In this document: positions 14,545-22,187 of the stretch, in pieces
Position numbering within the stretch: position 1 is the first letter of the stretch
How the letters are laid out: each line of letters starts with the position of its first letter
NCBI GenBank assembly: GCA_011390435.1
Contig: JAABSK010000003.1
Location: 1 to 35,292 of the forward strand
Source of the DNA: Desulfobacteraceae bacterium
GTDB taxonomy: Bacteria; Desulfobacterota; Desulfobacteria; Desulfobacterales; Desulfobacteraceae
Direction: 5' to 3'
Length of the DNA stretch: 35,292 nt
The notes under the pieces: generated by a model
The model's input: only the letters and a program-made list of their open reading frames with translations
Told to the model about the DNA's origin: nothing
Database searches by the model: none
Position numbers and translations under genes: made by a program

Positions 14545-14636
14545 AAAACCATCGCTATTGATCTGTTTTCAATCTGCTTTTGTGTATCATCTTTGCGGCC
14601 AATAGTCTATGAAATGGTATGGATCAAGTAAAAAGC

Positions 14637-14957
14637 TCAAATTGATTTTTTCAATTCATCGTATAAAAACTCTTTGATCCCCATGGCAAACTGGTTTCTG
14701 GACAATTCCTCCGCCAGGTATTGATCATGCATGGACTGGTAGATATCCATTCCATGGGAGTCGTCCAGAAGCGCTTCGCCCGGCAATGTGTCCCGCATGG
14801 ATTTTAAAACCGTATTTAAAAAAATGGATTCAAATCCCTGACACGCCTCTTTTAACTGCTCTTCTTTTAATGCATCTGTTTTCAGCCTGTCTGTCTGATT
14901 TTTTACCTGTTCCATCCGGGCTGCGGACAGATTCTGTGCCACAGGATCAACAGCCAT
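14637..14957 (-). CDS. flgJ: FlgJ-type rod-binding protein, N-terminal domain only
   Basis: A 106-aa protein with the rod-scaffold domain of FlgJ: CQGFESIFLNTVLKSMRDTL, then the block DIYQSMHDQYLAEELSRNQF with MGIKEFLYDEL. The peptidoglycan-hydrolase domain of enterobacterial FlgJ is absent, as in many non-gammaproteobacteria, where a separate enzyme is used. It caps the growing rod in the periplasm. It follows flgI by 24 nt and is the last rod gene in the flgF-G-A-H-I-J operon. Confidence 0.88.
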   Translation of the reverse strand: MAVDPVAQNLSAARMEQVKNQTDRLKTDALKEEQLKEACQGFESIFLNTVLKSMRDTLPGEALLDDSHGMDIYQSMHDQYLAEELSRNQFAMGIKEFLYDELKKSI

Positions 14958-14981
14958 TTTTCCCCCTTTTTTTCACAAAAA

Positions 14982-16022
14982 TCAAATCACCACCAGCTCT
15001 GCCTGGAGTGCGCCAGCCGCCTTAATGCTCTGAAGGATACTGATCAGGTCCTGGGGTTTGACCCCAAGGGAATTCAACCCCCTGACCAGTTCACCAATGG
15101 TCGAGGTTCCTGTCAGTTCCATCACCTGCTCCTGCTCCACACCGTCCGCACCATTGTCAATGGTCACTGAGAGATCTCCATGGGCAATGGCGACGCTTGA
15201 GATGGTCACATCAGCGCCAATCACAACCGTTCCGGTTCGCTCGTTGATGATCACTTTTGCAACCGTATCCGGTATCACCGTAAGGGTTTCAACATCAGCG
15301 ATGAATTCCGCTACATTCTGCTGCCACATGGTTTCCGGAACATTTAACAAAATAGCGCTGGCATCAATGGTTTTGGCGACCCCGGCCCCGAGAGAAACAT
15401 TGATGGTATCTGCCATGCGTCTGGCAGTGGTGAAATCCGGTGTAAACAGCGACAGCGTCAATGTTTTCTTTCCATCCAGTTTAAAGGGAATTTCCCGTTC
15501 AACAGACGCACCACCGGAAATCCTGGCCACCTGGAGATGACTATCGCGATCATTGGCACCACTGGGCATGGCAATGGTCAATGAGCCGTTTGCCAGTGCA
15601 TAAATCTGTCCATCCACTCCCTTGAGCGGTGTCAGCAAAAGGGTGCCGCCCTTCAGACTTTTGGCATCGCCCAAAGAGGATACTGACACGTCTATGGAAT
15701 CTCCAATCCTGGCAAACGGCGGGATATTGGCAGTTACCATGACTGCAGCAACATTTTTCACTTTCAGCTGATCTTTATCAATAAAGATATTCATCTTTTC
15801 CATCATATTGGCCAGGGCCTGACGGGTAAAACTGACCCCGTCCTTGTCTCCGGTTCCATTGAGCCCCACCACCAGACCATATCCGGTAAGCTGGTTGGAA
15901 CGAATTCCCTTGATGGCTGCCAGATCCTTTATTCTGGCACCGTGGGAAACCGTTGCGATGCCTGCCTCAAACCCGAGAACAGCCAGTATCATCAATAGAT
16001 AAATTACTTTTTTTTCAGGCAT
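14982..16022 (-). CDS. flgI: FlgI, flagellar P-ring protein
   Basis: A 346-aa periplasmic protein with a signal peptide (MPEKKVIYLLMILAVLGFEA, cleavage likely in the following residues) and the highly conserved FlgI start ARIKDLAAIKGIRSNQLTGY followed by GLVVGLNGTGDKD. The C-terminal block GVKPQDLISILQSIKAAGAL is diagnostic. It forms the P ring around the rod in the peptidoglycan layer, which implies a Gram-negative envelope. Length is typical. It starts 15 nt after flgH. Confidence 0.97.
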   Translation of the reverse strand: MPEKKVIYLLMILAVLGFEAGIATVSHGARIKDLAAIKGIRSNQLTGYGLVVGLNGTGDKDGVSFTRQALANMMEKMNIFIDKDQLKVKNVAAVMVTANIPPFARIGDSIDVSVSSLGDAKSLKGGTLLLTPLKGVDGQIYALANGSLTIAMPSGANDRDSHLQVARISGGASVEREIPFKLDGKKTLTLSLFTPDFTTARRMADTINVSLGAGVAKTIDASAILLNVPETMWQQNVAEFIADVETLTVIPDTVAKVIINERTGTVVIGADVTISSVAIAHGDLSVTIDNGADGVEQEQVMELTGTSTIGELVRGLNSLGVKPQDLISILQSIKAAGALQAELVVI

Positions 16023-16037
16023 GAGATCTTCCTTTTC

Positions 16038-16754
16038 CTACCACGGCCAGATATTGTCAATGATCCGGGTTCCCCACCCAGGTTTCTGTTTGTCAGCAAG
16101 GGCGCCTTTCCCATAATATTCAATCCGGGAATCTGCCAGAAAGGTCGATTTCACCCGGTTGGCAGACGAGATATCCTGAGGCCGGATAACGCCGGATACT
16201 GTAATGTACTGCACCTCGTTATTGACTTTCATGGCCCGGCGGCCAAAAATGCTCAGGTTCCCGTTTGGCAGAACTTCTGTCACCCGGGCAGCAATGGACG
16301 CAGTGACCCTGCCGGAACGGTCACTGGTGCCTTCTCCTTCAAATGAATTTGAAAATTCCGTTCCGATCAGCTGACTGTCACCCAGCGCAGCACCGAAGTC
16401 TGTTGATCTGCCCAAAAAATTAATTTTGGGCACGCCAATATCCATGCCGCTCTTTCGTGAACTTTCTGTGTTCACATCCATGCTGGATGTTGAGTTCTCG
16501 ATAATATCAACGATCACAGTATCCCCTGCCCGATTGGCTTTAGAATCCTCATAAAAGGAGAGTCCTTTGTCCACCCACAAAGATCCCTCAGATGAGCGGG
16601 GCGGGGCAAATTCAGGCTGGAGCACCGGAGTTGTGGACACGCCTTCAGGAAGCACCAGGCGGCTTTGATCTGTTGGCGGACCTGAAATACAGCCAAGACC
16701 TCCCGCCAGAAAAAAACAGATCACCATGGTTTGAACACATCGTTTGCCTCTCAT
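16038..16754 (-). CDS. flgH: FlgH, flagellar L-ring lipoprotein
   Basis: A 238-aa outer-membrane lipoprotein. The signal peptide ends in GGLGC with the lipidated cysteine at position 22. The family core is present: GSLWVDKGLSFYEDSKANRA, GDTVIVDIIENSTSS, then LPNGNLSIFGRRAMKVNNEV and QYITVSGVIRPQDISSANRV. It forms the L ring in the outer membrane, together with FlgI. The start codon abuts the flgA stop codon with no gap, so translation is coupled. Confidence 0.96.
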   Translation of the reverse strand: MRGKRCVQTMVICFFLAGGLGCISGPPTDQSRLVLPEGVSTTPVLQPEFAPPRSSEGSLWVDKGLSFYEDSKANRAGDTVIVDIIENSTSSMDVNTESSRKSGMDIGVPKINFLGRSTDFGAALGDSQLIGTEFSNSFEGEGTSDRSGRVTASIAARVTEVLPNGNLSIFGRRAMKVNNEVQYITVSGVIRPQDISSANRVKSTFLADSRIEYYGKGALADKQKPGWGTRIIDNIWPW

Positions 16755-17768
16755 TTAGTATACCACCTCCACAATGGATTTATCCCTTACAACCCCCTGG
16801 ACAAGCTGTCCTGAACTTAAATTTTCAACCTTGATGACAGCATTGGAATACCCGTCCTCCAGGCATTTGCCGGAAGTGACAATCGACATGTTGGCATTTT
16901 TTGCCAGCAGCCGGATGATATCGCCTTTTTTCATCAGCGGAGACGCTTCAAGGAAGCTGCTCCGTAAATACGCTCCGTTTTTCACACTGGTGGTCAGTAT
17001 TTTTTGATCCACGTCATCAAAGCTGCGCAGATAATCATCCCGGAGTTCAAAAATATTTTTCTTGCGGCCCACCACGTCACTGCGGGAAAGGGTCTGGCCT
17101 CTGGAAAACGATCCGGTCACACAAAGAACGGTTTCAAACACTTTGACTTCACCGCTGAGGCGAAGCTTGTCATGCTTTTCTCCATCAATCATCACATCAA
17201 GAAAACCGGATATTCGCCCGTTTTTGTCCACCAGAGTGGTTGAATCCATTGAAAACTCCACATTCCCCAGTGGATAAGGTTTCAGCCCCCGGACACTCAA
17301 AGAGACCATCTGGCATTCCTTGTCTTTAAATATGTTTGACATGCGCAGGCGTACAAACTCAGCAATGGTATCTTCAGAAATGCTCTGGCTGGAACGTTTC
17401 ACATATATCTGGTCTGGAAAAACAAGTTTGATACCCTCTGGCAGGTATTGCTCCCGCCGGACACTTGACAAGATTCTCCGCTCATCCAGAGCACGGATTT
17501 CACCCGGCTTCGGAGCCATTCCGATATCAATTTTTGAAATGGCTGCCGCTAAAAAATCACTGGCCTGGATCTGTGAAATCCCTCCCAGCAGAATACGATC
17601 CGTGTTGATCTGACTGGCCTGATTGACAACAATCCGGATCCCGATCCCGTGCGCTGCCGGATCCTTTTCCAGGGTATTTCCCCTGGCCGAACCCATCATG
17701 CCAGTGCCAGGTGCGATCAAAAAAACAAAAAGGAGCAAAACACCATATGTCATTGTATTATGCCGCAT
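16755..17768 (-). CDS. flgA: FlgA, P-ring assembly chaperone
   Basis: A 337-aa exported protein with a signal peptide (residues about 1-30, VLLLFVFLIAPGTG). The C-terminal SAF-type and beta-clip region is recognisable in FSRGQTLSRSDVVGRKKNIF, MKKGDIIRLLAKNANMSIVT and LSSGQLVQGVVRDKSIVEVV, the classic FlgA ending. It helps FlgI assemble the P ring in the periplasm. The protein is longer than the roughly 220-aa enterobacterial form because of an extra N-terminal domain, as in other deltaproteobacterial FlgA proteins. It starts 11 nt after flgG. Confidence 0.93.
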   Translation of the reverse strand: MRHNTMTYGVLLLFVFLIAPGTGMMGSARGNTLEKDPAAHGIGIRIVVNQASQINTDRILLGGISQIQASDFLAAAISKIDIGMAPKPGEIRALDERRILSSVRREQYLPEGIKLVFPDQIYVKRSSQSISEDTIAEFVRLRMSNIFKDKECQMVSLSVRGLKPYPLGNVEFSMDSTTLVDKNGRISGFLDVMIDGEKHDKLRLSGEVKVFETVLCVTGSFSRGQTLSRSDVVGRKKNIFELRDDYLRSFDDVDQKILTTSVKNGAYLRSSFLEASPLMKKGDIIRLLAKNANMSIVTSGKCLEDGYSNAVIKVENLSSGQLVQGVVRDKSIVEVVY

Positions 17769-17779
17769 GACTCATCCTT

Positions 17780-18562
17780 CTACCGCTTCAGTCCATTGGC
17801 TGTGCTGAGCATGGCATCTGCTGTCTGAATGGATTTTGAATTGGCTTCATACGAGCGCTGTCCTGAAATCATGGAAACCATCTCTTCAATCACACTGACG
17901 TTTGATCCTTCCAGATAGTTGTTCACCACTGTGCCTGCGCCATCCTCACCTGGATTCCCTTCAATGGGTTCGCCTGAACCTTCTGTGGGACGGAACAGAT
18001 TGTTTCCCACCGCATACAGGCCAGCCGGATTGATAAAAGTGGTAACCAAAACGTTTTCCGTGGCAAGGATCGCCTCATCTGCGCCATGGGCTGTCAGCGT
18101 GCCATTGTCCTGAAGCGTGACAACAACGGTCTCGAGGGGAAGTGCAATTTCCGGCTGCAGACGGTCACCAGCCGGTGTGGTTAAAAACCCTTCACTGTCC
18201 AGAGTGAAATTTCCAGCCCGGGTATACAACTCCTCGTCACCGTGAAGTACCCTGAAAAATCCATTTCCCTGGATGGCCATATCCAGCTGGTTATCGGTCT
18301 GAATATAATCTCCCTGTGAAAACAGTTTCTGCACGCTGGTGGGCCGAACCCCCATCCCCACCTGTATTCCTGTGGGCACCTGCCCGCCGCCGGGAGTGGT
18401 CTGTCCGGCAACCTGCAGGGTTCGATACATCAAATCCTCAAAATTAGCCCTGGATTTTTTAAACCCGGTTGTGTTGGAGTTGGCCAGGTTGTTGGCAACC
18501 ACATCCGTCTGCATCTGCTGAGCATGCATGCCGGTTGCAGCAGACCAAAGGGATCGAATCAT
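17780..18562 (-). CDS. flgG: FlgG, distal rod protein
   Basis: A 260-aa axial protein, the usual length. The N-terminal rod motif MIRSLWSAATGMHAQQMQTD, VVANNLANSNTTGFKKSRAN, the central PTGIQVGMGVRPTSVQKLFS block and the C-terminal NVSVIEEMVSMISGQRSYEA, NSKSIQTADAMLSTANGLKR are all in place. It builds the distal rod. It lies 19 nt after flgF. Unlike FlgK and FlgE in this window it carries no large insertion. Confidence 0.97.
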   Translation of the reverse strand: MIRSLWSAATGMHAQQMQTDVVANNLANSNTTGFKKSRANFEDLMYRTLQVAGQTTPGGGQVPTGIQVGMGVRPTSVQKLFSQGDYIQTDNQLDMAIQGNGFFRVLHGDEELYTRAGNFTLDSEGFLTTPAGDRLQPEIALPLETVVVTLQDNGTLTAHGADEAILATENVLVTTFINPAGLYAVGNNLFRPTEGSGEPIEGNPGEDGAGTVVNNYLEGSNVSVIEEMVSMISGQRSYEANSKSIQTADAMLSTANGLKR

Positions 18563-18581
18563 TGTCTACCTCCTTGCTGTT

Positions 18582-19274
18582 TTATCTGAGTTTTCCCACT
18601 TCGTTGATGGTTTTGGCATCAACCTCATCGAACGTCATCATGGATTTGGTAAAAGTTTCAAACATCCGATGGTAATCAATCATCCGCACCATCTCTTCCA
18701 CCACCTTGATATTGGATTTTTCAAGGGCTTTGTGCGCAACGGTCACCGCTTCTGCCGGCAGTTCATCCAGAGTTTCATCAACATAGGACAACAAATTCTG
18801 GCCATTGCGCTCAAGTTTTCTTAAATCCGCAAAGGTGACAATATCCAGCGTGTCCACAATCTCACCGGCAACCATAATGTCGCCAGCGTCATTGACCTGC
18901 AAGTCATGTTCGATGTTGTCCACATCAAGGGCAATGGCACCGCCCTGTCCCATCACAGGATTGCCGTTCTGGTCCACCAGAATGCCGTTGATATCCAGTG
19001 AAAAATTTCCATTCCGGGTATATTGAATTCCCTGGGGAGTCTCAATTTTAAAAAACCCTTCACCACTTAATGCAATATCAAGGGGGTTTCCAGTGGTCAG
19101 AATGGTTCCTTGTGAAAAATCCTTGTTCAACTGGGCCTTGAAGCGGGCATCAAAGCTGATGGAATCCTTTTTAAATCCATTGGTGTCAGAATTGGCCAGA
19201 TTGTTGGACACTGCCTCAAGTTTTCTTTCCTGTCGCAGGCCGCCCTGAACCGGACGGGTCATTTCAAGAATCAT
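18582..19274 (-). CDS. flgF: FlgF, proximal rod protein
   Basis: A 230-aa rod protein, related to FlgG but shorter. N-terminal MILEMTRPVQGGLRQERKLE, AVSNNLANSDTNGFKKDSIS; middle GNPLDIALSGEGFFKIETPQ; C-terminal NIKVVEEMVRMIDYHRMFET. ATG 19274 is preceded by AGGAG at 11 nt and by a sigma-54 promoter whose predicted start of transcription is about 33 nt upstream. It heads the flgF-G-A-H-I-J operon. Confidence 0.94.
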   Translation of the reverse strand: MILEMTRPVQGGLRQERKLEAVSNNLANSDTNGFKKDSISFDARFKAQLNKDFSQGTILTTGNPLDIALSGEGFFKIETPQGIQYTRNGNFSLDINGILVDQNGNPVMGQGGAIALDVDNIEHDLQVNDAGDIMVAGEIVDTLDIVTFADLRKLERNGQNLLSYVDETLDELPAEAVTVAHKALEKSNIKVVEEMVRMIDYHRMFETFTKSMMTFDEVDAKTINEVGKLR

Positions 19275-19317
19275 ATCAAATCACTCTCCTGATAATCGTT
19301 TCGTTAAACAGATGGCT

Positions 19318-19333
19318 TGCAATATAAATGCCA
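19318..19333 (-). promoter_or_regulatory. Sigma-54 (-24/-12) promoter of the flgF operon
   Basis: Minus strand TGGCATTTATATTGCA fits TGGCAY-N5-TTGCW with exact GG-GC spacing. The predicted transcript starts near 19307 and gives a 33-nt leader to flgF. Confidence 0.87.
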
Positions 19334-19699
19334 TCTCCTTCCGGGAGATTTTCAACCGGACCATGGCACCGGCACTCAGGACACATCCCCTGACTCAATC
19401 GAATGTAACTATTTGAAAATAAATCACTTTTGATCATTACTCCTGTAACGCGCCTGTGCTGGACGACGCCAGGCCTGCCAGATCTCCACACAAAACCGCC
19501 AAAAAGATGACGTGTCAAAAACAGCTGTTTTGACAGCGGTACACTGAAAAATTTTCCCGGTCCATCAATATGATCATCCTGACTTTTTCGGCAGCTTCGT
19601 GCAGATTAAGCTTGCATAAAACAGGGGTAAAGGCTAAACACAATCCTCACACCTTTTGTTTTAGAGGTGGGTAACTGTTTTTTTGTAAAAGGAAAAAAA
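19334..19699. other. Intergenic region between the flgF promoter and the zinc-ribbon gene
   Basis: About 365 bp without a convincing gene. It contains an inverted repeat at 19513-19535: 8-bp arms TGTCAAAA and TTTTGACA around ACAGCTG. No T-run follows on either strand, so an operator or an activator site for the divergent genes is more likely than a terminator. No clear sigma-70 or sigma-28 promoter for the plus-strand gene was found. Confidence 0.45.
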
Positions 19700-19906
19700 A
19701 TGGCATCAGATACGTTCAATAATGAAACTGTAACGCCCATTATCGATTTTGGCCCAACATTCGGCCTGACCGATTATTTCTGCCCGTTTTGCAATGAAAA
19801 GCTTTTCAGGGGGAAGGTCACCCGGTTTAGCATGGTCTGTTCAGGGTGTAACAAACTGGTTAAAAGCGAAGATATCGCAAAGAAAGACGCAGCAGATCCA
19901 GAATAG
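19700..19906 (+). CDS. Small zinc-ribbon protein of unknown function
   Basis: A 68-aa protein with two CxxC pairs: YFCPFCNEKLFRGK and MVCSGCNKLVKSED, about 17 residues apart, forming a likely zinc ribbon. The N-terminal 30 residues (MASDTFNNETVTPIIDFGPT) have no recognised motif. ATG 19700 is favoured over 19667 because AAGGA lies 8 nt ahead. It is the only plus-strand gene in the flagellar part of the window, sits between the fliL operon end and the flgF promoter, and ends 11 nt before the end of flhX. The function cannot be assigned; a nucleic-acid or protein-binding regulator is possible. Confidence 0.65.
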   Translation: MASDTFNNETVTPIIDFGPTFGLTDYFCPFCNEKLFRGKVTRFSMVCSGCNKLVKSEDIAKKDAADPE

Positions 19907-19917
19907 CCCTGCCTTGT

Positions 19918-20193
19918 TTATTTTTTATCCCGCTTGGAATTGATCGAATACACAAACGCCAGCAGTTCTGCAACCACAGCATAGATATCCGGTGGAATCT
20001 CTTCGTTGATTTCAAGGGAAGAAAGCACTTCGATCAGGTCAGGGTCATCTTTGATGGGGATATCATATTTGTGGGCCAGCTCAATGATTTTTTCCGCCAC
20101 CAGACCCTGACCCTTTGCGGTGACCGTGGGAGCATCATGCTTGGCCTTGTCATATTGTAAGGCCACTGCTTTTTTCATCTGTTTTTTTTGCAT
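19918..20193 (-). CDS. flhX: FlhX: FlhB C-terminal-domain homologue
   Basis: A 91-aa cytoplasmic protein aligned with the part of FlhB after the autocleavage site: KKAVALQYDKAKHDAPTVTA, KGQGLVAEKIIELAHKYDIP, then IPPDIYAVVAELLAFVYSIN. The full FlhB of this window has AVAIKYDKTQMDAPIVLAKG and VPSEFYQAVAELLAYVYKLK. FlhX/YlqH-type proteins can substitute for the cleaved FlhB cytoplasmic fragment and take part in export substrate switching. It follows the FliK-like gene by 6 nt, a functional pairing because FliK-type proteins act on FlhB_C. It is the last gene of the fliL operon. Confidence 0.88.
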   Translation of the reverse strand: MQKKQMKKAVALQYDKAKHDAPTVTAKGQGLVAEKIIELAHKYDIPIKDDPDLIEVLSSLEINEEIPPDIYAVVAELLAFVYSINSKRDKK

Positions 20194-20199
20194 TTTCTT

Positions 20200-21267
20200 C
20201 TATACCACGATATTCAATACCTGCTGCTCATCCGATTGAACAAGTGCATCAATCAGACAGCTGTCTTGAATATCTGCAGCTTTGACCGCCACCTGGCATT
20301 CCACTTGATGGACGGTATAATCAATGGCAGCCAACCGGGTTTTCAGCTCCGGCAGCAATGACTGAATATATTGACAAATGGTTTCATCTCCAGTTAAAAA
20401 CCGGCCGGTAATCTCTTTTTTCAGTACGGAAAAATCTGCCCGCAACGGACCTAACCGGCTCATGTTCAACAAAAAAGAGATGCGGATCACCTTATCACGA
20501 TCCTTATCTGATGAATCAGAAGACCTGCCGGTGTCGATCAGCAGCTGTCCGAACTGAAAACTCCTGTCGCTGAAGATGGGGAATGGCAGCAAAAACCGGC
20601 CGGAGTCCTGGGTGTTCTGGTTGATCAATTGAAAATTTTCCAGTGTATCCAGAAAATGGGCCCCGCTGCCTGGGGAATCGGCCTGGAGCGAACCTGCTGC
20701 AAAAAAATTTTTCAACAGCCCTGCCTTGAGATCTCCTTTCTGTAGAAGATCCAGAAGGTTCTTCAAATCCGGCAGATCTGCGGCATGGTTCAGAAGCGTT
20801 GCCAGATTTTTTTCCAACGTTAAACCGCCTTTTTCAATCAAGCGGGGCAAAAAATCCTTATCTGCATGTTCTGATCGCAATGCCAGTTGTTCCAGCAGCG
20901 TTTTGACCCCATCCATCCGGGAATGATTCAAATCAGGCAGAAACGTATTCCGGGCAAAAAAACGGATCAAAGAAGAGGTCTGACTGGTGCTGACCTGTTG
21001 GTCAGACGTCAGCAGTTTAAAAATGGTTGCGTTGTTTTCCAGGAAGACACGCAGTTCGATCTGTTGCCCCGGGGCAAACGCCATGGAGGTCCTGGCAGTG
21101 ATTTTCTGCCCGTTGACCAGCAGTTGCATCAAGCCATCAGCTGAGGGCACCGTCAGCACTTTTGCCATCAGTACCTGACCATTTGTCAATTTTGGAAGCG
21201 ATGTTTTCCCGGCATTATTGGATTGAACCACCATCTCGGCAGACGAATTTTTGACGGGATGGATCAT
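20200..21267 (-). CDS. FliK-like flagellar hook-length control protein
   Basis: A 355-aa soluble protein. The N-terminal third has a short domain (LTNGQVLMAKVLTVPSADGL, NGQKITARTSMAFAPGQQIE), the middle is low in conserved features, and the C-terminal part (about residues 235-345) resembles the FliK/Flg_hook domain: VIRISFLLNMSRLGPLRADF, then GRFLTGDETICQYIQSLLPE, LKTRLAAIDYTVHQVECQVA. FliK-type proteins measure hook length and switch the export gate from hook to filament substrates. The start overlaps the preceding stop as ATGA; the gene is followed closely by flhX. Assignment is by weak similarity plus context. Confidence 0.68.
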   Translation of the reverse strand: MIHPVKNSSAEMVVQSNNAGKTSLPKLTNGQVLMAKVLTVPSADGLMQLLVNGQKITARTSMAFAPGQQIELRVFLENNATIFKLLTSDQQVSTSQTSSLIRFFARNTFLPDLNHSRMDGVKTLLEQLALRSEHADKDFLPRLIEKGGLTLEKNLATLLNHAADLPDLKNLLDLLQKGDLKAGLLKNFFAAGSLQADSPGSGAHFLDTLENFQLINQNTQDSGRFLLPFPIFSDRSFQFGQLLIDTGRSSDSSDKDRDKVIRISFLLNMSRLGPLRADFSVLKKEITGRFLTGDETICQYIQSLLPELKTRLAAIDYTVHQVECQVAVKAADIQDSCLIDALVQSDEQQVLNIVV

Positions 21268-21869
21268 TGATGCTGCTTCTCCATTTCAAGAAATTTTTTT
21301 TTCAGATCAATCACCAGTTTGACTTCTCCCTTTGGTATCGACAACCGGCGGGCAATGGTATCCAGATCGATTTTCTTTTGATACAGCGCGATAATCTGGT
21401 TCTGCTGGTCCAGTACCGGATCCTGGTGAAATGGCGCAATGGGTAGGGCTGCTTGAGAAGATGCCGTCATCAGAACCTCTTGATTTTTCTCCAGTTTCTT
21501 TTGGAGGGCATCGGCACGGGACAGGAGCAGATTGATGCTGATCACCCGCGAATCAAGCGCATCATTGAGTTCTTTGAGCAGCCGTTTTTTTTCAGTCACC
21601 TGTTCATCAAAACGGAGGGCAGTTTCTCTGGACTCTTCCACCAGGGGGTGGAGCATGTCAATGATATCACGGGCAGATTGTTTTGCCTGCTTTGCATCTT
21701 TGCTGCCTGACGGATCAATGTCTGTTTCCCCTTGTTCCCGGGATATCCGTAAGACAACTGCATTCAGCCGATTCATTTTTCTCAAAACAACCATCAGAAA
21801 AAAAAGCAGAGAAATGGTAATGAAAAACAATAGAATAATCCAGAACTCAGTGGAAGAAGATGCCATCAT
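21264..21869 (-). CDS. Membrane-anchored coiled-coil protein of flagellar clusters (DUF2802/DUF6115-like)
   Basis: A 201-aa protein with one N-terminal transmembrane helix (residues about 9-29, FWIILLFFITISLLFFLMVV), a long coiled coil (about 75-135, ETALRFDEQVTEKKRLLKEL) and a C-terminal helix-turn-helix-like element (QNQIIALYQKKIDLDTIARR, LSIPKGEVKLVIDLKKKF). This plan matches small membrane proteins found in flagellar operons of many bacteria, of unknown function. Both ends overlap neighbours as ATGA, so it is translated as part of a coupled chain. Confidence 0.65.
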   Translation of the reverse strand: MMASSSTEFWIILLFFITISLLFFLMVVLRKMNRLNAVVLRISREQGETDIDPSGSKDAKQAKQSARDIIDMLHPLVEESRETALRFDEQVTEKKRLLKELNDALDSRVISINLLLSRADALQKKLEKNQEVLMTASSQAALPIAPFHQDPVLDQQNQIIALYQKKIDLDTIARRLSIPKGEVKLVIDLKKKFLEMEKQHQ

Positions 21870-22168
21870 GCGGTTATGTCCAATATCCTGCCGGTTGCAT
21901 CCGGATCTTTTGGCTTTTCATCCTGTTGGTTCTGCTGTTTTCTGCGGGCAAGCAGCTGTTTTCGCCTGAGAGCATCTTTTTCTTTCTTTTTTTTCAGTCT
22001 CTCAGACGCATCCGACTGCAGAACAGTGGTGCTGTTCACCTGATCAATGACTGCCTGCTGGGCAAGCGCCTGTTCCGGAGATGGTTTGGGTGTATGGGTC
22101 TGATGACTGAATTCCTGAGCAGCCCCGGACTGTTGAATCACAATGTTATGTCCAGGTACGGTTGTCAT
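21866..22168 (-). CDS. Small basic flagellar-cluster protein, function unknown
   Basis: A 100-aa protein, Gln/Ala-rich at first, then strongly basic (SERLKKKKEKDALRRKQLLA) and ending GRILDITA. No enzyme motif or membrane segment is seen. The basic coiled segment and short conserved-looking tail suggest a structural or nucleic-acid/protein-binding role. GGGGGAG precedes the start, the gene begins 19 nt after the 499-aa FliL-like gene and overlaps the next gene, so it is a genuine operon member. Confidence 0.6.
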   Translation of the reverse strand: MTTVPGHNIVIQQSGAAQEFSHQTHTPKPSPEQALAQQAVIDQVNSTTVLQSDASERLKKKKEKDALRRKQLLARRKQQNQQDEKPKDPDATGRILDITA

Positions 22169-22187
22169 TTCTCCCCCTTCACACTCA

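Noticed and set aside
19276..19518. 80-aa ORF upstream of flgF with a CxxCxC segment
   Set aside because: The near-perfect sigma-54 promoter of flgF (19318-19333) lies inside it, and the candidate starts have poorly spaced ribosome-binding sites. The promoter explains the stretch better, although a small real gene is not excluded.
19590..19610. CGGCAGCTTCGTGCAG as a sigma-54 promoter for the zinc-ribbon gene
   Set aside because: The GG-to-GC distance is one base short, and the first base and TTGC box do not match.
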